The notes beneath the pieces are model-generated. The model made no database searches, was not told the DNA's origin, and saw nothing but the letters and a program-made list of their open reading frames with translations. The translations under genes and the position numbers were made by a program. A stretch of 64,000 nucleotides of DNA from Paenibacillus gyeongsangnamensis (GTDB lineage Bacteria; Bacillota; Bacilli; Paenibacillales; NBRC-103111): NCBI RefSeq assembly GCF_027533625.1, contig NZ_JAQAGZ010000019.1, positions 1 to 64,000 on the forward strand, given 5' to 3'. Below are positions 1 through 8,566 of this stretch, piece by piece; the stretch's first letter is position 1; each line of letters begins with the position of its first letter.

Positions 1-108
1 TACGTGTTACTCACCCGTCCGCCGCTAACCCCGAAGGGTCCGCTCGACTTGCATGTATTAGGCACGCCGCCAGCGTTCGTCCTGAGCCAGGATCAAACTC
101 TCCAATAA
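1..108 (-). rRNA. rrs: 16S ribosomal RNA, 5' end (partial)
   Basis: The reverse complement contains the universal 16S 5' sequence AGAGTTTGATCCTGGCTCAG followed by the conserved GACGAACGCTGGCGGCGTGC and the stretch ending in GGCGGACGGGTGAGTAACACG. Only about the first 108 nucleotides lie in the window; the gene runs off the left edge. It is transcribed leftward, in the same direction as the thiL-tsaD operon upstream of it. The exact 5' end of the mature RNA is approximate. Confidence 0.97.
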
Positions 109-290
109 AGGTAAAACTTTATCGAACAGAGCTGATTAAGCTCAAATCTTAATGCTGACGAGAATTTTCATTCTCTTATTGCACTCACTCGTTGTTCAGT
201 TTTCAAAGAGCAATTCCTCGTCGCTTCAACGTTATCCGTCAAAAGCGACTTGATTAATATATCACATTCGGAGCGGTGAATGCAAGCTTT
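109..290 (-). promoter_or_regulatory. rRNA operon leader and promoter
   Basis: Reading the minus strand, TTGCAT (280-285) and TATATT (256-261) are separated by 18 bases and form a plausible sigma-A promoter. The leader that follows contains the motif CTCTTTGAAAACTGAACAA, typical of the boxA-like antitermination and processing region of Bacillus/Paenibacillus rrn operons. No gene is seen between 109 and the terminator at 414. Promoter assignment is inference from the consensus; the leader motif is well known in the group. Confidence 0.7.
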
Positions 291-413
291 ATTTTTCAGC
301 TTCATTCGTTTATTTCGTCCGCCTCAGAAGCGACAAGTAGTAATATAACAAATCCAAATAGAGAAGGCAACCCTTTTATTTCTTGTATTTTTTTCCAAAC
401 AGGAAGAGAAAAC

Positions 414-449
414 AAAAAGGCCGTACCCCTATGGCAATCAGGGTACGGC
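414..449 (-). terminator. Rho-independent terminator of the thiL-tsaD operon
   Basis: A 9-bp stem (GCCGTACCC at 420-428 with GGGTACGGC at 441-449) is followed on the minus strand by a run of five T. It sits just after the tsaD stop codon and separates the operon from the downstream rRNA promoter. Confidence 0.85.
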
Positions 450-456
450 GCTTCAA

Positions 457-1530
457 TCATACCGACCAGGCCTCGAGCTTCAGCAGAGGCTCGGCCTTGA
501 GGTCGAACGGCGCGAACTGGCCGCGCCGATATTTCAGGAACGCCGCAGCCGCGATCATAGCCGCGTTGTCGGTGCAAAGGCTGAGCGGCGGCGCCAGCAG
601 CGGCACGCCAGCTTCTGCGCAGCGCGAGCCGAGCCGTTCGCGCAGACCCTTGTTCGCGGCCACTCCGCCCGCGAGCAGCAGCTGCTTCGCGCCGTATGCC
701 TGAACGGCGCGGAGAGCTTTCTCCACCAGGACGTCGACGACCGAGTCCTGGAAGCCGCGCGCTACCGCCGCAGGCTCGAACGCGATGCCCTTCATGCCGG
801 CCTGGTTCAGGACGGCCAGCACCGCCGACTTCAGCCCGCTGAAGCTGAAGTCGTAAGAATCCGGCTCCAGCCACGCCCTCGGAAGCGTCACCGCCTCCGA
901 GGCCTCATGCGCGAGCCGGTCGATATGCGGGCCGCCGGGATACGGCAGCTTCAGCGCCCGCGCCACCTTGTCGTAGGCTTCGCCGGCGGCGTCGTCCCTG
1001 GTCTGTCCGATGATGTGGAAGCGCCCTTCGGACTCGACGTACACCAGCTCGGTATGTCCTCCGGACACGACGAGCGACACGAACGGATACTCCAACTCAT
1101 GCACGAGCTGGTTGGCATAAATATGCCCGGCGATATGATGCACGCCGATCAGCGGAAGCTCCAGCGCCGAAGCGAGCGCCTTCGCTGCGACGAGGCCCAC
1201 AAGAAGAGACCCGACCAAGCCGGGTCCGTGGGTCACGGCCACGGCGGAGAGCTCCGCCGGCGCCACACCCGCTTGATCGAAGGCTTCCTCGATGATCCAC
1301 GTGATCGATTCGACATGCTTCCTTGAGGCCACCTCCGGCACGACGCCGCCGAACCGTTGATGCGTCTCGACCTGGCTGGATACGACGTTGGACAGAATCT
1401 CTTTTCCATCCCTCACAATCGCAACCGACGTTTCGTCGCAGCTCGTTTCTATAGCCAATATACAGACGGGCCGCCCCTCTTCCTGCCATACGGACAATGA
1501 CCGGCCTTCATTACCATGTTGTTCATTCAT
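457..1530 (-). CDS. tsaD: tRNA N6-adenosine threonylcarbamoyltransferase TsaD
   Basis: TsaD transfers the threonylcarbamoyl group to A37 of ANN-decoding tRNAs, the last step of t6A synthesis, as a complex with TsaB and TsaE. The 357-residue protein shows the ASKHA-fold start ILAIETSCDETSVAIV, the metal-binding HxxxH in GVHHIAGHIYA, the segment SGGHTELV and the ATP-site segment LAGGVAANKGLRERL. About 20 residues precede the usual family start, but the ATG at 1530 has a good AGAGG site 8 bases upstream and no better in-frame start was seen. Last gene of the thiL-tsaE-tsaB-rimI-tsaD cluster. Confidence 0.96.
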   Translation of the reverse strand: MNEQHGNEGRSLSVWQEEGRPVCILAIETSCDETSVAIVRDGKEILSNVVSSQVETHQRFGGVVPEVASRKHVESITWIIEEAFDQAGVAPAELSAVAVTHGPGLVGSLLVGLVAAKALASALELPLIGVHHIAGHIYANQLVHELEYPFVSLVVSGGHTELVYVESEGRFHIIGQTRDDAAGEAYDKVARALKLPYPGGPHIDRLAHEASEAVTLPRAWLEPDSYDFSFSGLKSAVLAVLNQAGMKGIAFEPAAVARGFQDSVVDVLVEKALRAVQAYGAKQLLLAGGVAANKGLRERLGSRCAEAGVPLLAPPLSLCTDNAAMIAAAAFLKYRRGQFAPFDLKAEPLLKLEAWSV

Positions 1531-1557
1531 CCTTGAAACCTCTCATTATGTCCAGGC

Positions 1558-2067
1558 TCACAAGCCTTTGGTGCGGTCAACCTTCGGAAGATCGGCCCAC
1601 ATAATAATGGCGTCTTCCTTGTTGTCCGTGTAATAACCGCGGCGTACGCCTACGGAACGAAAGCCCATCTGCTCATACAGCGCCTGCGCAACGAGATTGG
1701 AAGGACGTACCTCCAGCGTCATCCTTACGGCACCGTAGAAGGCTGCCGTACACTGAAGCTCCGCCAGCAGACGCTTTCCGAGCTTCCGGCCGCGGTACTT
1801 GTCCCGGATCGCAATGTTCGTCACATGCGCCTCCTCCATGATCAGCCACATGCCGCCGTACCCGGCCACTTCGCCTTCTTCCCCTTCAAGCACCACATAC
1901 CGCGCAAATTGATTGTTGGTTAACTCATTCACGAAAGCGCCGGAGGTCCAGGGAGTCGCAAACGCCTCGTGCTCGATATCGCACACTTCCGGGATATCCT
2001 CGACCCTCATGGGACGAAAAGTAAACGCGGGGCTGTCCCGGAGTTCGTTTTGGTCTTTCAATTCCAT
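1558..2067 (-). CDS. rimI: Ribosomal protein S18-alanine N-acetyltransferase RimI
   Basis: GNAT-family N-terminal acetyltransferase, classically acting on ribosomal protein S18. The 169-residue product begins MELKDQNELRDSP and carries the acetyl-CoA loop YRGRKLGKRLL after the strand AHVTNIAIR; the C-terminal ALYEQMGFRSVGVRRGYY is typical of RimI. The frame is open further upstream, but the ATG at 2067 is preceded by AGGAGG at 9 bases, and the upstream extension only overlaps tsaB. Translated 13 bases after the tsaB stop, so almost certainly co-expressed with the t6A genes, a very common arrangement in Firmicutes. Confidence 0.92.
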   Translation of the reverse strand: MELKDQNELRDSPAFTFRPMRVEDIPEVCDIEHEAFATPWTSGAFVNELTNNQFARYVVLEGEEGEVAGYGGMWLIMEEAHVTNIAIRDKYRGRKLGKRLLAELQCTAAFYGAVRMTLEVRPSNLVAQALYEQMGFRSVGVRRGYYTDNKEDAIIMWADLPKVDRTKGL

Positions 2068-2080
2068 GGACGAAAGCCTC

Positions 2081-2923
2081 CTAACATTTTTTGGCTGCGA
2101 GCAGCTTCGCTTCCGCTTCCGCCAACTGGGTGTAGTTCGGCACCAGGCCGTGCACATCCTCCAGCTCCCCGCGCTGCCAGCGCTGTCTCCCGAGCTCCGC
2201 AACGGCTCTGGCCCCAAGCGCATAAGGCCGTACCTCGACCTTTCCGCTCCACTTGCCGGCAAAGGCGGCAATCGCCTCCCGGTGAAGCTCCAGCTCCCCT
2301 GTAAAAATAATTCGTCCGGGCGTCCCGTCCGTATCCTCAAGCCGCTCAAACAGCTGCTCCGTCCACGACGACATCAGACGGATGCCGTCCTTCACGAGTC
2401 CGCTCCATCCGTCTCCCGCAGCATACAGCCCGGTAAATACCTGCCCGCGGCGGGCATCGATCAGCGGTACGATCCAGGCCCCGGTGCCTTGCCCTGTAAC
2501 CGATGGAATGGCGTTAAGCTTAACGCCTGCTCCTTCGGCGGCGGACGCATGGGCTCCGCCCAGGGCGATCGCTTCCAGCGTGGAGACGCCAAGCAGCGCC
2601 AGCTTATGCGTCCAGGCGTAAGTCTTCGCAACGGTGACCCCGATCCGGATCCCGGTGTAAGAGCCTGGTCCGACGCCGACGGCGACCGCGCTCAAGTCTC
2701 TCGGCTTGACGCCGGCTTCGTTCATGATCTTATGAATCGACGGCACAAGATAAAGCGAGTGATTCCGTTCGGCCTTCGACAATATTTCGCAGAGCAGCGT
2801 ATCTCCGCGCGATAAAGCCACCGTCATCGATTCCGTAGAGGTATCGATCGACAGCTGCAGCCCTTGATCCGTATATCTCCCGGTTTCCTCGCGGCTTCCC
2901 TTTTGCATTGTTTCGTTGTTCAT
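2081..2923 (-). CDS. tsaB: t6A biosynthesis protein TsaB
   Basis: TsaB (YeaZ family) is the non-catalytic ASKHA-fold partner of TsaD in threonylcarbamoyladenosine synthesis. The 280-residue protein has the N-terminal phosphate motif LSIDTSTESMTVAL and the segment AVAVGVGPGSYTGIRIGVTVAK, both hallmarks of YeaZ proteins. The start overlaps the tsaE stop by four bases, indicating translational coupling. A short N-terminal extension (about 20 residues) precedes the conserved core; an internal ATG at codon 6 is an alternative start. Confidence 0.94.
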   Translation of the reverse strand: MNNETMQKGSREETGRYTDQGLQLSIDTSTESMTVALSRGDTLLCEILSKAERNHSLYLVPSIHKIMNEAGVKPRDLSAVAVGVGPGSYTGIRIGVTVAKTYAWTHKLALLGVSTLEAIALGGAHASAAEGAGVKLNAIPSVTGQGTGAWIVPLIDARRGQVFTGLYAAGDGWSGLVKDGIRLMSSWTEQLFERLEDTDGTPGRIIFTGELELHREAIAAFAGKWSGKVEVRPYALGARAVAELGRQRWQRGELEDVHGLVPNYTQLAEAEAKLLAAKKC

Positions 2924-3396
2924 CCCAAAACCCCGTTTTCTTTAAGCTGCAGGCACCATTCCTCGTAAGGAAGTCCATGCGGCGCGAATACGAATTTCCG
3001 CCCCCCGGATTCGGTATGGCCGATCTGAACAGCCAGCCGTTCCGGAGGCAATAACTCTTCAATTAAAGAAGCCCACTCCACCAGCGTGACCCCTTCACCG
3101 TAAAAATAATCATCCAATCCCAGATCATCCGCTTCGTCCATCGAAAGCCGGTATACATCCATATGGTAAAAAGGGAGCCGAGCCCCTTCATATTCCTTAA
3201 TAATAGTGAATGTCGGGCTGTTGATGATATCCTTCACGCCAAGCGCATAGCCCACGGCTTGGGAGAAGGTCGTTTTGCCGGCGCCGAGCTCGCCGTCAAG
3301 CGCCAGCACCGTTCCGGATCCAAACAACGAGGCCAAGCGTTCCGCCAGCCGCTTCGTCTCCTCCGGTCCGTTCGATATCCATTCGTATACCGCCAA
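2920..3396 (-). CDS. tsaE: tRNA threonylcarbamoyladenosine biosynthesis ATPase TsaE
   Basis: TsaE (YjeE/YdiB family) is the small P-loop ATPase that activates the TsaB-TsaD complex. The 158-residue product shows the Walker A motif GELGAGKTTFSQAVG (about residues 36-50), the switch-like segment INSPTFTIIKEYEG, and VEWASLIEELLP near the C terminus. The likely start is TTG at 3396, six bases after the thiL stop, with a purine-rich AAGGGGG upstream; no in-frame ATG is better placed. Confidence 0.95.
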   Translation of the reverse strand: MAVYEWISNGPEETKRLAERLASLFGSGTVLALDGELGAGKTTFSQAVGYALGVKDIINSPTFTIIKEYEGARLPFYHMDVYRLSMDEADDLGLDDYFYGEGVTLVEWASLIEELLPPERLAVQIGHTESGGRKFVFAPHGLPYEEWCLQLKENGVLG

Positions 3397-3402
3397 GCGT
3401 CA

Positions 3403-4443
3403 TCAGCCCCCTTCCTCTGCAAAATGGTTGTAGCCCCGCTTCCCTAAGTTCAAGAGAAAGCCGCTGCTTTGAACGAGCCTGACGCCCGGCGCCTCCCCGG
3501 TCACGCAGCCAATGATGTGCAGCGGCACCCCGGCCGCCTTGCACCGAAGCTGAAGCTCCAGGGCCTGCCCGGCCGGAACGGTCCCGACAAGCTGGTAATC
3601 TTCGCCGCCGTATAGGATATAGTCCATCGGATCCTTCCCCTGCCGGGCCGCGTAAGCGTACAGCTCGTCCGCCACCGGGATACGGTCCTCCACCAGATCG
3701 ATGCCGACGCCCGACGCTTCGGCGACTTCCCATGCCTCGCTTGCGAGTCCGTCGCTGATATCGTTGAGCGCGCGGCACATTCCGGATTCCAGAAGCAGCC
3801 TTCCGGCATTCACCTGAGGCTCAGGCCGGCAGTGCGCCTGAACGAGCGCTTCCTCCTGCGGATCGAAGCTCCCCCAATTCCCGGCGGGGATAGCCCGATT
3901 CAGCAGCAGATCAAGACCCGCCGAGGATCGTCCGAGCAGTCCGGTGGCAAACACCGCATCCCCCGGCCGGGCGGCCGAACGGAGCAGCGCCCGGCCGGGC
4001 TCGACTTCGCCGATGACGGTAACCCCGAGCGAAATGCCCCCGGTACACGAGGTCGTATCTCCGCCGACGACCATCACGTTCCAGCGGGCCGCACTCTCGT
4101 ACAAGCCGTCATAGATGGAGCGAACCCGCTCCGGCTCCGTTCCCTTCGGCATGCTCAGAGAAATGAGCGCATACCGCGGAATGCCGCCCATGGCGGCGAT
4201 GTCGCTGACCGCCGAAGCCATCGCTTTAAATCCGATATCGGCATCCCGCATCGTTATTCTTTTAAAATGAATGTCCTCATTCATCGTGTCGCAGGTCATC
4301 ACGAGGCGCATGCCCGGGGTGGCTTCGGCCACCGCGGCGTCGTCGCCGATACCCGTCTCTACCCCGCCCGCGCGGAGCAGGCTCTCCGGCTGTTTCCCTT
4401 CCGTGAGCATCCGGATCAAGCCGAATTCGTCGAGCGAACTCAA
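3403..4443 (-). CDS. thiL: Thiamine-monophosphate kinase ThiL
   Basis: Phosphorylates thiamine monophosphate to thiamine diphosphate, the active cofactor. The protein is close to B. subtilis ThiL throughout: DEFGLI at the N terminus, GIGDDAAV (metal/ATP site), SDIAAMGGIPRYALISLS, NDISDGLASE and the C-terminal KRGYNHF. The frame is open to an ATG at 4506, but a TTG at 4443 has GGAGG 8 bases upstream and gives the family-typical start (M)SSLDEFGL, so a 346-residue product is preferred. First gene of the cluster with tsaE, tsaB, rimI and tsaD. Confidence 0.94.
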   Translation of the reverse strand: MSSLDEFGLIRMLTEGKQPESLLRAGGVETGIGDDAAVAEATPGMRLVMTCDTMNEDIHFKRITMRDADIGFKAMASAVSDIAAMGGIPRYALISLSMPKGTEPERVRSIYDGLYESAARWNVMVVGGDTTSCTGGISLGVTVIGEVEPGRALLRSAARPGDAVFATGLLGRSSAGLDLLLNRAIPAGNWGSFDPQEEALVQAHCRPEPQVNAGRLLLESGMCRALNDISDGLASEAWEVAEASGVGIDLVEDRIPVADELYAYAARQGKDPMDYILYGGEDYQLVGTVPAGQALELQLRCKAAGVPLHIIGCVTGEAPGVRLVQSSGFLLNLGKRGYNHFAEEGG

Positions 4444-4504
4444 TCGATTCGCCTCCGTTCGTGTTTTGACCCTAATTATATCTATCCCGCAAGCGGGTAG
4501 CAAC

Positions 4505-4557
4505 AAAAAAGCTCGCCTCGCACCCGGTGCCAGACGGCCCGGGCGCTTCGGAGAGCT
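4505..4557 (-). terminator. Terminator after sspH
   Basis: On the minus strand, an imperfect long stem (AGCTC...CCCGG pairing with CCGGG...GAGCT) is followed directly by six T. It lies between sspH and thiL and should separate the spore-protein operon from thiL. Confidence 0.7.
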
Positions 4558-4579
4558 CTTTGCTGATGCATCGGTATCC

Positions 4580-4762
4580 TTATTGCAATTCCTGCAACTC
4601 CTCTAGCGCAACAACCCGGGTGTCCCCCGGTTGACCCTCGGCATGCACCTTGGCGGTTTGCTGCGAAGCGTCAATGCTGTCGATCCAGACGGGAACGCCG
4701 TTCAGCTTCACCTCGATTTTATCCTGGGATTGAATAATCTCCTGCGCCCGGTGTGCTTTCAC
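4580..4762 (-). CDS. sspH: H-type small acid-soluble spore protein SspH
   Basis: A 60-residue protein matching the SspH family: N-terminal MKAHRAQEIIQSQDKIEV, the core LNGVPVWIDSID and a charged C terminus with VVALEELQ. In Bacillus these minor SASPs are made in the forespore and packaged in the spore core. The start overlaps the upstream gene's stop by four bases (ATGA), so the two are translationally coupled. The family assignment comes from pattern and length; its exact role is not well defined even in B. subtilis. Confidence 0.9.
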   Translation of the reverse strand: MKAHRAQEIIQSQDKIEVKLNGVPVWIDSIDASQQTAKVHAEGQPGDTRVVALEELQELQ

Positions 4763-5088
4763 TTCGTATCACCTCCGTCCAATACCGATTCGGGATGGTC
4801 CATAGTGTCCGTCGTCGATTCCTCGATCAGCCCGTTATGAATCGTGACGTTGCCGCCGCCAAGCCCTTCGTTGATCATTCGGTCGATATCCATGAAACTG
4901 GTATCTCTTCCCTCATGCGCCGATTCTTGGGCCGCGGAGGTACCGGATGTCGTAACTTCGCTCAAGTTGCCCCCTCCTTCAAAACTGGTTTCGGCTCCCT
5001 CCCGAAGCGGAGGAAAGCCTTTATCGGTATGATGTCTAACCCGAGGTTTCTTCATTCGCCGGATGCCCTTTCGGTATGCCTCACCCAT
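4759..5088 (-). CDS. Hypothetical protein co-transcribed with sspH
   Basis: About 109 residues, hydrophilic, no membrane segment or signal peptide. The N terminus is basic (KGIRRMKKPRVRHHTDKGF) and the rest is acidic and Gly/Ser/Thr-rich. I do not recognise the family. Start is uncertain: ATG at 5088 (AGGA 10 bases upstream), or ATG at 5055 preceded by AAGGG. The 4-base overlap with sspH suggests a shared forespore-expressed operon, and the divergent neighbour is ku, so a spore role is plausible but unproven. Confidence 0.6.
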   Translation of the reverse strand: MGEAYRKGIRRMKKPRVRHHTDKGFPPLREGAETSFEGGGNLSEVTTSGTSAAQESAHEGRDTSFMDIDRMINEGLGGGNVTIHNGLIEESTTDTMDHPESVLDGGDTK

Positions 5089-5177
5089 CAATTGGAAATC
5101 CTAAGCAATAGAAGCATGCAACAGCAGGCAAACGGCAGGGGATACTAAATCTAAACAATTTCGGGAGGGATTTGTCG

Positions 5178-6032
5178 ATGCATACGGTATGGAAGGGCGC
5201 CATCAGCTTCGGTCTCGTTCACGTGCCGGTCAAAATGTTCTCGGCGACGGAAGACAAGGACATTTCGATGCGGATGATTCACAAGGAATGCCATACGCCG
5301 CTCAATTTCGTACGGAAGTGCCAGCACTGCGACCGCGAGGTAGGCTGGGAGGAAATTTCCCGGGGCTACGAATACGAGCCGGGAGCGTTCGTTCTGTTCG
5401 AGAAGGAAGAGCTGGAGAAATTGACGGGCGAAGTGACGAAAGAAATCAAGATTCTGGATTTTGTGGATCTCGCCGAAATCGATCCGGTCTACTTCCAGAA
5501 AACGTATTACCTGGCTCCGAACGAAACCGGCGCGAACGCCTACAATCTGCTGATGGAAGCGATGAAGCAAACGGGCAAGATCGGCATCGCCAAAGTATCC
5601 ATCCGCTCGAAGAGCAGCCTCGCCGCCATCCGGATCATCGATAAATGCATTGCGATGGAGACGATTTTCTACCCGGACGAAATCCGTTCGGTCGAGCAGG
5701 TGCCGAATTTGCCGGAGAAGAGCAACGTGAACGACAAGGAGCTGGACATGGCCAAGATGCTGATCCAGCAGCTGTCGACGCCGTTCGAACCGCAAAAATA
5801 TAAGGACGATTACCGGGAAGCGGTGCTGGAAGCGATCGAATCGAAAATATCCGGCAAGCAGGTTACCGTTGCGCCGGAGCCGCAGCGCGCGAACGTCATC
5901 GACCTCATGGCCGCGCTTCAAGCCAGTCTGGAGCAGGTGAAGCCGGTTCCGAGCGAGCCGACGCCGGCGGCCGGGGCCAAGGAAGGCACCAAAGGCAAAG
6001 CGAGGACCAAGAAGGCCAAGGAAAACGTCTAA
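5178..6032 (+). CDS. ku: Non-homologous end-joining protein Ku
   Basis: Bacterial Ku binds double-strand DNA ends and recruits the NHEJ ligase. The 284-residue protein starts MHTVWKGAISFGLVHVPVKM, the classic bacterial Ku opening, continues through the beta-barrel core, and ends in a Lys-rich tail (GTKGKARTKKAKENV) of the kind that assists DNA binding. ATG at 5178 is preferred over TTG at 5172 because GGGAGG ends 9 bases before it. A GATACTA element about 40 bases upstream resembles a sigma-G -10, fitting the known forespore expression of B. subtilis ykoV; that is inference. Convergent with the ligase, stops overlapping by 3 bases. Confidence 0.96.
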   Translation: MHTVWKGAISFGLVHVPVKMFSATEDKDISMRMIHKECHTPLNFVRKCQHCDREVGWEEISRGYEYEPGAFVLFEKEELEKLTGEVTKEIKILDFVDLAEIDPVYFQKTYYLAPNETGANAYNLLMEAMKQTGKIGIAKVSIRSKSSLAAIRIIDKCIAMETIFYPDEIRSVEQVPNLPEKSNVNDKELDMAKMLIQQLSTPFEPQKYKDDYREAVLEAIESKISGKQVTVAPEPQRANVIDLMAALQASLEQVKPVPSEPTPAAGAKEGTKGKARTKKAKENV

Positions 6033-6982
6033 AAAGGAAAACGGCATTCCGCCGGCTCCGCCTCCACGAAGGCTTGAATGGAAGGCTGCCGCAGCGTGCG
6101 GCCTTCCTGCCAGCGCCATTCCGTATACTGCACCTTCATGGCTACCCGGGGCTTCACCCAGGTAGCCCCTTTCATTTCCGGATGGCGGTTCGCAAACGGG
6201 CACTCCGAGATGACATCCGGCTTCAGCTCGGCCGTCAGGCGGGTCCAGTCGCCGCGCGTCAGCTTCCCCGTCCCGACATGGCCGATATAGATCAGCCGGC
6301 CGGCCCCATCATACACACCGGCGAGCACGGCGTTAATCGCGCCGCCGTTCAAGGTAAAGCCGCCGATGACCGCGATCAGGTCGCCGTAATTTTTCACCTT
6401 TACCCACCGCTTGTCTTTTCCGTCAAGAGCGTAGACGCTGCCGGAATCTTTGCTCACGATGCCTTCCATCCCCTGCTCCCGCATCAGCTTGAACAGGCCG
6501 TCGCCGTCCGCGAAGGAGCCGACGCTCTGCACAAATTTACCCGGGCTCAGCACTTCGGCGAGCAGCCTCTGGCGTTCCGCCAGCTTCCGGCTTGTCACCC
6601 ACTCACCCTCGCAATATAAAATATCGAACACCATATAGGTAACCGGTACCGCACCCGCGGCGAACCGGATCTTGTCCTGCTTGCGGATGGCATCCCGTTT
6701 CATCACCTCATGGAAGGACGGCTTGCCGTCCACGGCCAGCGCGATCACCTCCCCGTCGAGAATGAACGAGGAAGCGCTGCAATATTCGGAAGGCTCGGTC
6801 AGCTCGGGGTATAGCCGGGTGCGTTCGTTCCCCTTGCGGTTGAACAGGCGGCACGTCTCTCCGTCATAATAGGACAGCATCCGGACGCCGTCCCATTTGA
6901 TCTGATGGATCCATTCGGGGCCTTGCGGCACGGACGTGCCGCTGACCGGCTCAAAGGGCTTGACGGGGGTAAAGGTAAACAA
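6029..6982 (-). CDS. ligD: ATP-dependent DNA ligase (LigD ligase domain, stand-alone)
   Basis: ATP-dependent ligase of the NHEJ pathway. Motif I is KWDGVR (Lys about residue 29 from the chosen start), followed by FNRKGNERTRLYPEL (motif Ia), DGEVIAL (III), EGIVSKDSGSVY (IV) and KRWVKVKNY (V); the C-terminal OB fold ends in a motif like WVKPRVAMKVQY. About 317 residues, ligase domain only. Start uncertain: TTG at 6982 has GAGGTG 9 bases upstream; ATG at 7015 or TTG at 7054 are possible but lack a ribosome site. Divergent from the polymerase gene, so the two probably share a promoter region. Confidence 0.93.
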   Translation of the reverse strand: MFTFTPVKPFEPVSGTSVPQGPEWIHQIKWDGVRMLSYYDGETCRLFNRKGNERTRLYPELTEPSEYCSASSFILDGEVIALAVDGKPSFHEVMKRDAIRKQDKIRFAAGAVPVTYMVFDILYCEGEWVTSRKLAERQRLLAEVLSPGKFVQSVGSFADGDGLFKLMREQGMEGIVSKDSGSVYALDGKDKRWVKVKNYGDLIAVIGGFTLNGGAINAVLAGVYDGAGRLIYIGHVGTGKLTRGDWTRLTAELKPDVISECPFANRHPEMKGATWVKPRVAMKVQYTEWRWQEGRTLRQPSIQAFVEAEPAECRFPF

Positions 6983-7077
6983 AGCGGAGCTCACCTCTTC
7001 TTTTTTCGCTAGCATTAGTGTAACCCGATCCGGCTCAGGGAATAATAGGAGCAAGTAAAAAAAGGAGGAGCTGCCCT

Positions 7078-7986
7078 ATGGCGACGACCGCCAGGCCTTC
7101 GCACGCGAAGGGTACGATCGTGATCGACGGCTGCGAGCTGACGGTGACGAACCCGGAGAAGCTGCTGTGGCCGGAAAAACGGATTACGAAGGCGATGTAC
7201 CTGGAGAAGCTGGCGCAGCTGTCCCCTTATCTTCTGACGTACTGCCGCAACCGCTACTTGACGACGATCCGGTTCCCGCACGGATGGAACGACAAGTCGT
7301 TTTACCAGAAGAACGCGCCGGAGCCGCGGCCGGATTTTGTCCGGACAGCGATGCTGGACAGCATTAATTACGTGCATCTGGACTCGCTCCCCACGCTGCT
7401 CTGGCTCGGCAACCTCGCCTGTCTCGAGTTCCATCCTTCGTTCCACCGGATCGGCGAGCGGCTGCCCGCCGAATGGCTGATCGATATCGACCCGAGCGTC
7501 GATCCCGAACCGAGAATTATGGAAGCCGCCGGGATCATCGGCGAAATTCTCGATAAGATGAACATTCGGTCCGTTCCGAAGACATCCGGAGCAACCGGCG
7601 TCCAAATCTACGTGCCGATTCCGCAAGAGAAGGGCTATACGTTCGAGCAGCTGCGGCGCATCGGCGAGTTTGTGGCGAGCTATGCGGTCAAGCAGCATCC
7701 ACGGCTGTTTACGATTGAACGGCTGAAGAAAAATCGCGGAACGCTCATATACATCGACTATCTCCAGCATTGGTACGGTAAAACCTTATCCGCCCCCTAT
7801 ACGCCCAGGGCGCGTGTCGATGCCAGCGTGTCCACGCCGCTCACTTGGGACGAAGTGGGCCGCCGCGCCGATCCCCGCGACTTCCATCTGCTTAACATAG
7901 GCGAACGGCTGCAGCAAAAAGGCGATCTGATCGCCCAGCTCCCTCCCCAATCGCTGGACCATGTTCTCTCTATCATTCAAAAGTAA
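7078..7986 (+). CDS. LigD-type NHEJ polymerase/primase, stand-alone
   Basis: Archaeo-eukaryotic primase-like polymerase that fills gaps during end joining; in many bacteria it is a domain of LigD. Recognisable features: NPEKLLWPEKRITKAMYL near the N terminus, the catalytic DIDPS (two Asp) about residue 143, SGATGVQIYVPIP (nucleotide-binding segment) and PYTPRARVDASVSTPLTW. 302 residues. ATG at 7078 follows AGGAGGAGCTGCCCT. No ligase or nuclease domain is fused, so with ku and the separate ligase this forms a split NHEJ set. Confidence 0.93.
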   Translation: MATTARPSHAKGTIVIDGCELTVTNPEKLLWPEKRITKAMYLEKLAQLSPYLLTYCRNRYLTTIRFPHGWNDKSFYQKNAPEPRPDFVRTAMLDSINYVHLDSLPTLLWLGNLACLEFHPSFHRIGERLPAEWLIDIDPSVDPEPRIMEAAGIIGEILDKMNIRSVPKTSGATGVQIYVPIPQEKGYTFEQLRRIGEFVASYAVKQHPRLFTIERLKKNRGTLIYIDYLQHWYGKTLSAPYTPRARVDASVSTPLTWDEVGRRADPRDFHLLNIGERLQQKGDLIAQLPPQSLDHVLSIIQK

Positions 7987-8012
7987 GCCGGACCCTAGGC
8001 GTAGCTTGTCCT

Positions 8013-8041
8013 GCCGAGCCTCACGAGGTTCGGCTTTTTTT
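8013..8041 (+). terminator. Terminator after the NHEJ polymerase gene
   Basis: Stem GCCGAGCCTC (8013-8022) with GAGGTTCGGC (8025-8034), followed by seven T. It lies 27 bases after the stop codon and insulates the doxX promoter downstream. Confidence 0.88.
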
Positions 8042-8060
8042 ATTTTTCGAAAATAGGCAT

Positions 8061-8131
8061 AAACTTATTTTTTATTAGTATATTGACATTAGGAAGTGAA
8101 ATAACGTATTATACTAACATAAAGTAAGTTA
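8061..8131 (+). promoter_or_regulatory. doxX promoter inside a 22-bp inverted repeat
   Basis: TTGACA (8083-8088) and TATTAT (8107-8112) with an 18-base spacer make a strong sigma-A promoter. It is bracketed by two 22-base arms, 8061-8082 and 8110-8131, that are inverted copies matching at 18 of 22 positions without gaps; the inner 8 bases (TTAGTATA/TATACTAA) are perfect. This looks like a repressor operator pair. DoxX genes in B. subtilis (catD, mhqP) are controlled by thiol- or quinone-sensing repressors, but which regulator acts here is unknown. Confidence 0.7.
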
Positions 8132-8162
8132 ATAATTAAATTTATATCAGGAGGTTGTTCTT

Positions 8163-8555
<393 letters not shown>

Positions 8556-8566
8556 GCCTCATGAAG

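Noticed and set aside
2068..2349. 94-residue N-terminal extension of RimI
   Set aside because: Overlaps tsaB, composition unlike GNAT proteins, and the ATG at 2067 has an ideal AGGAGG.
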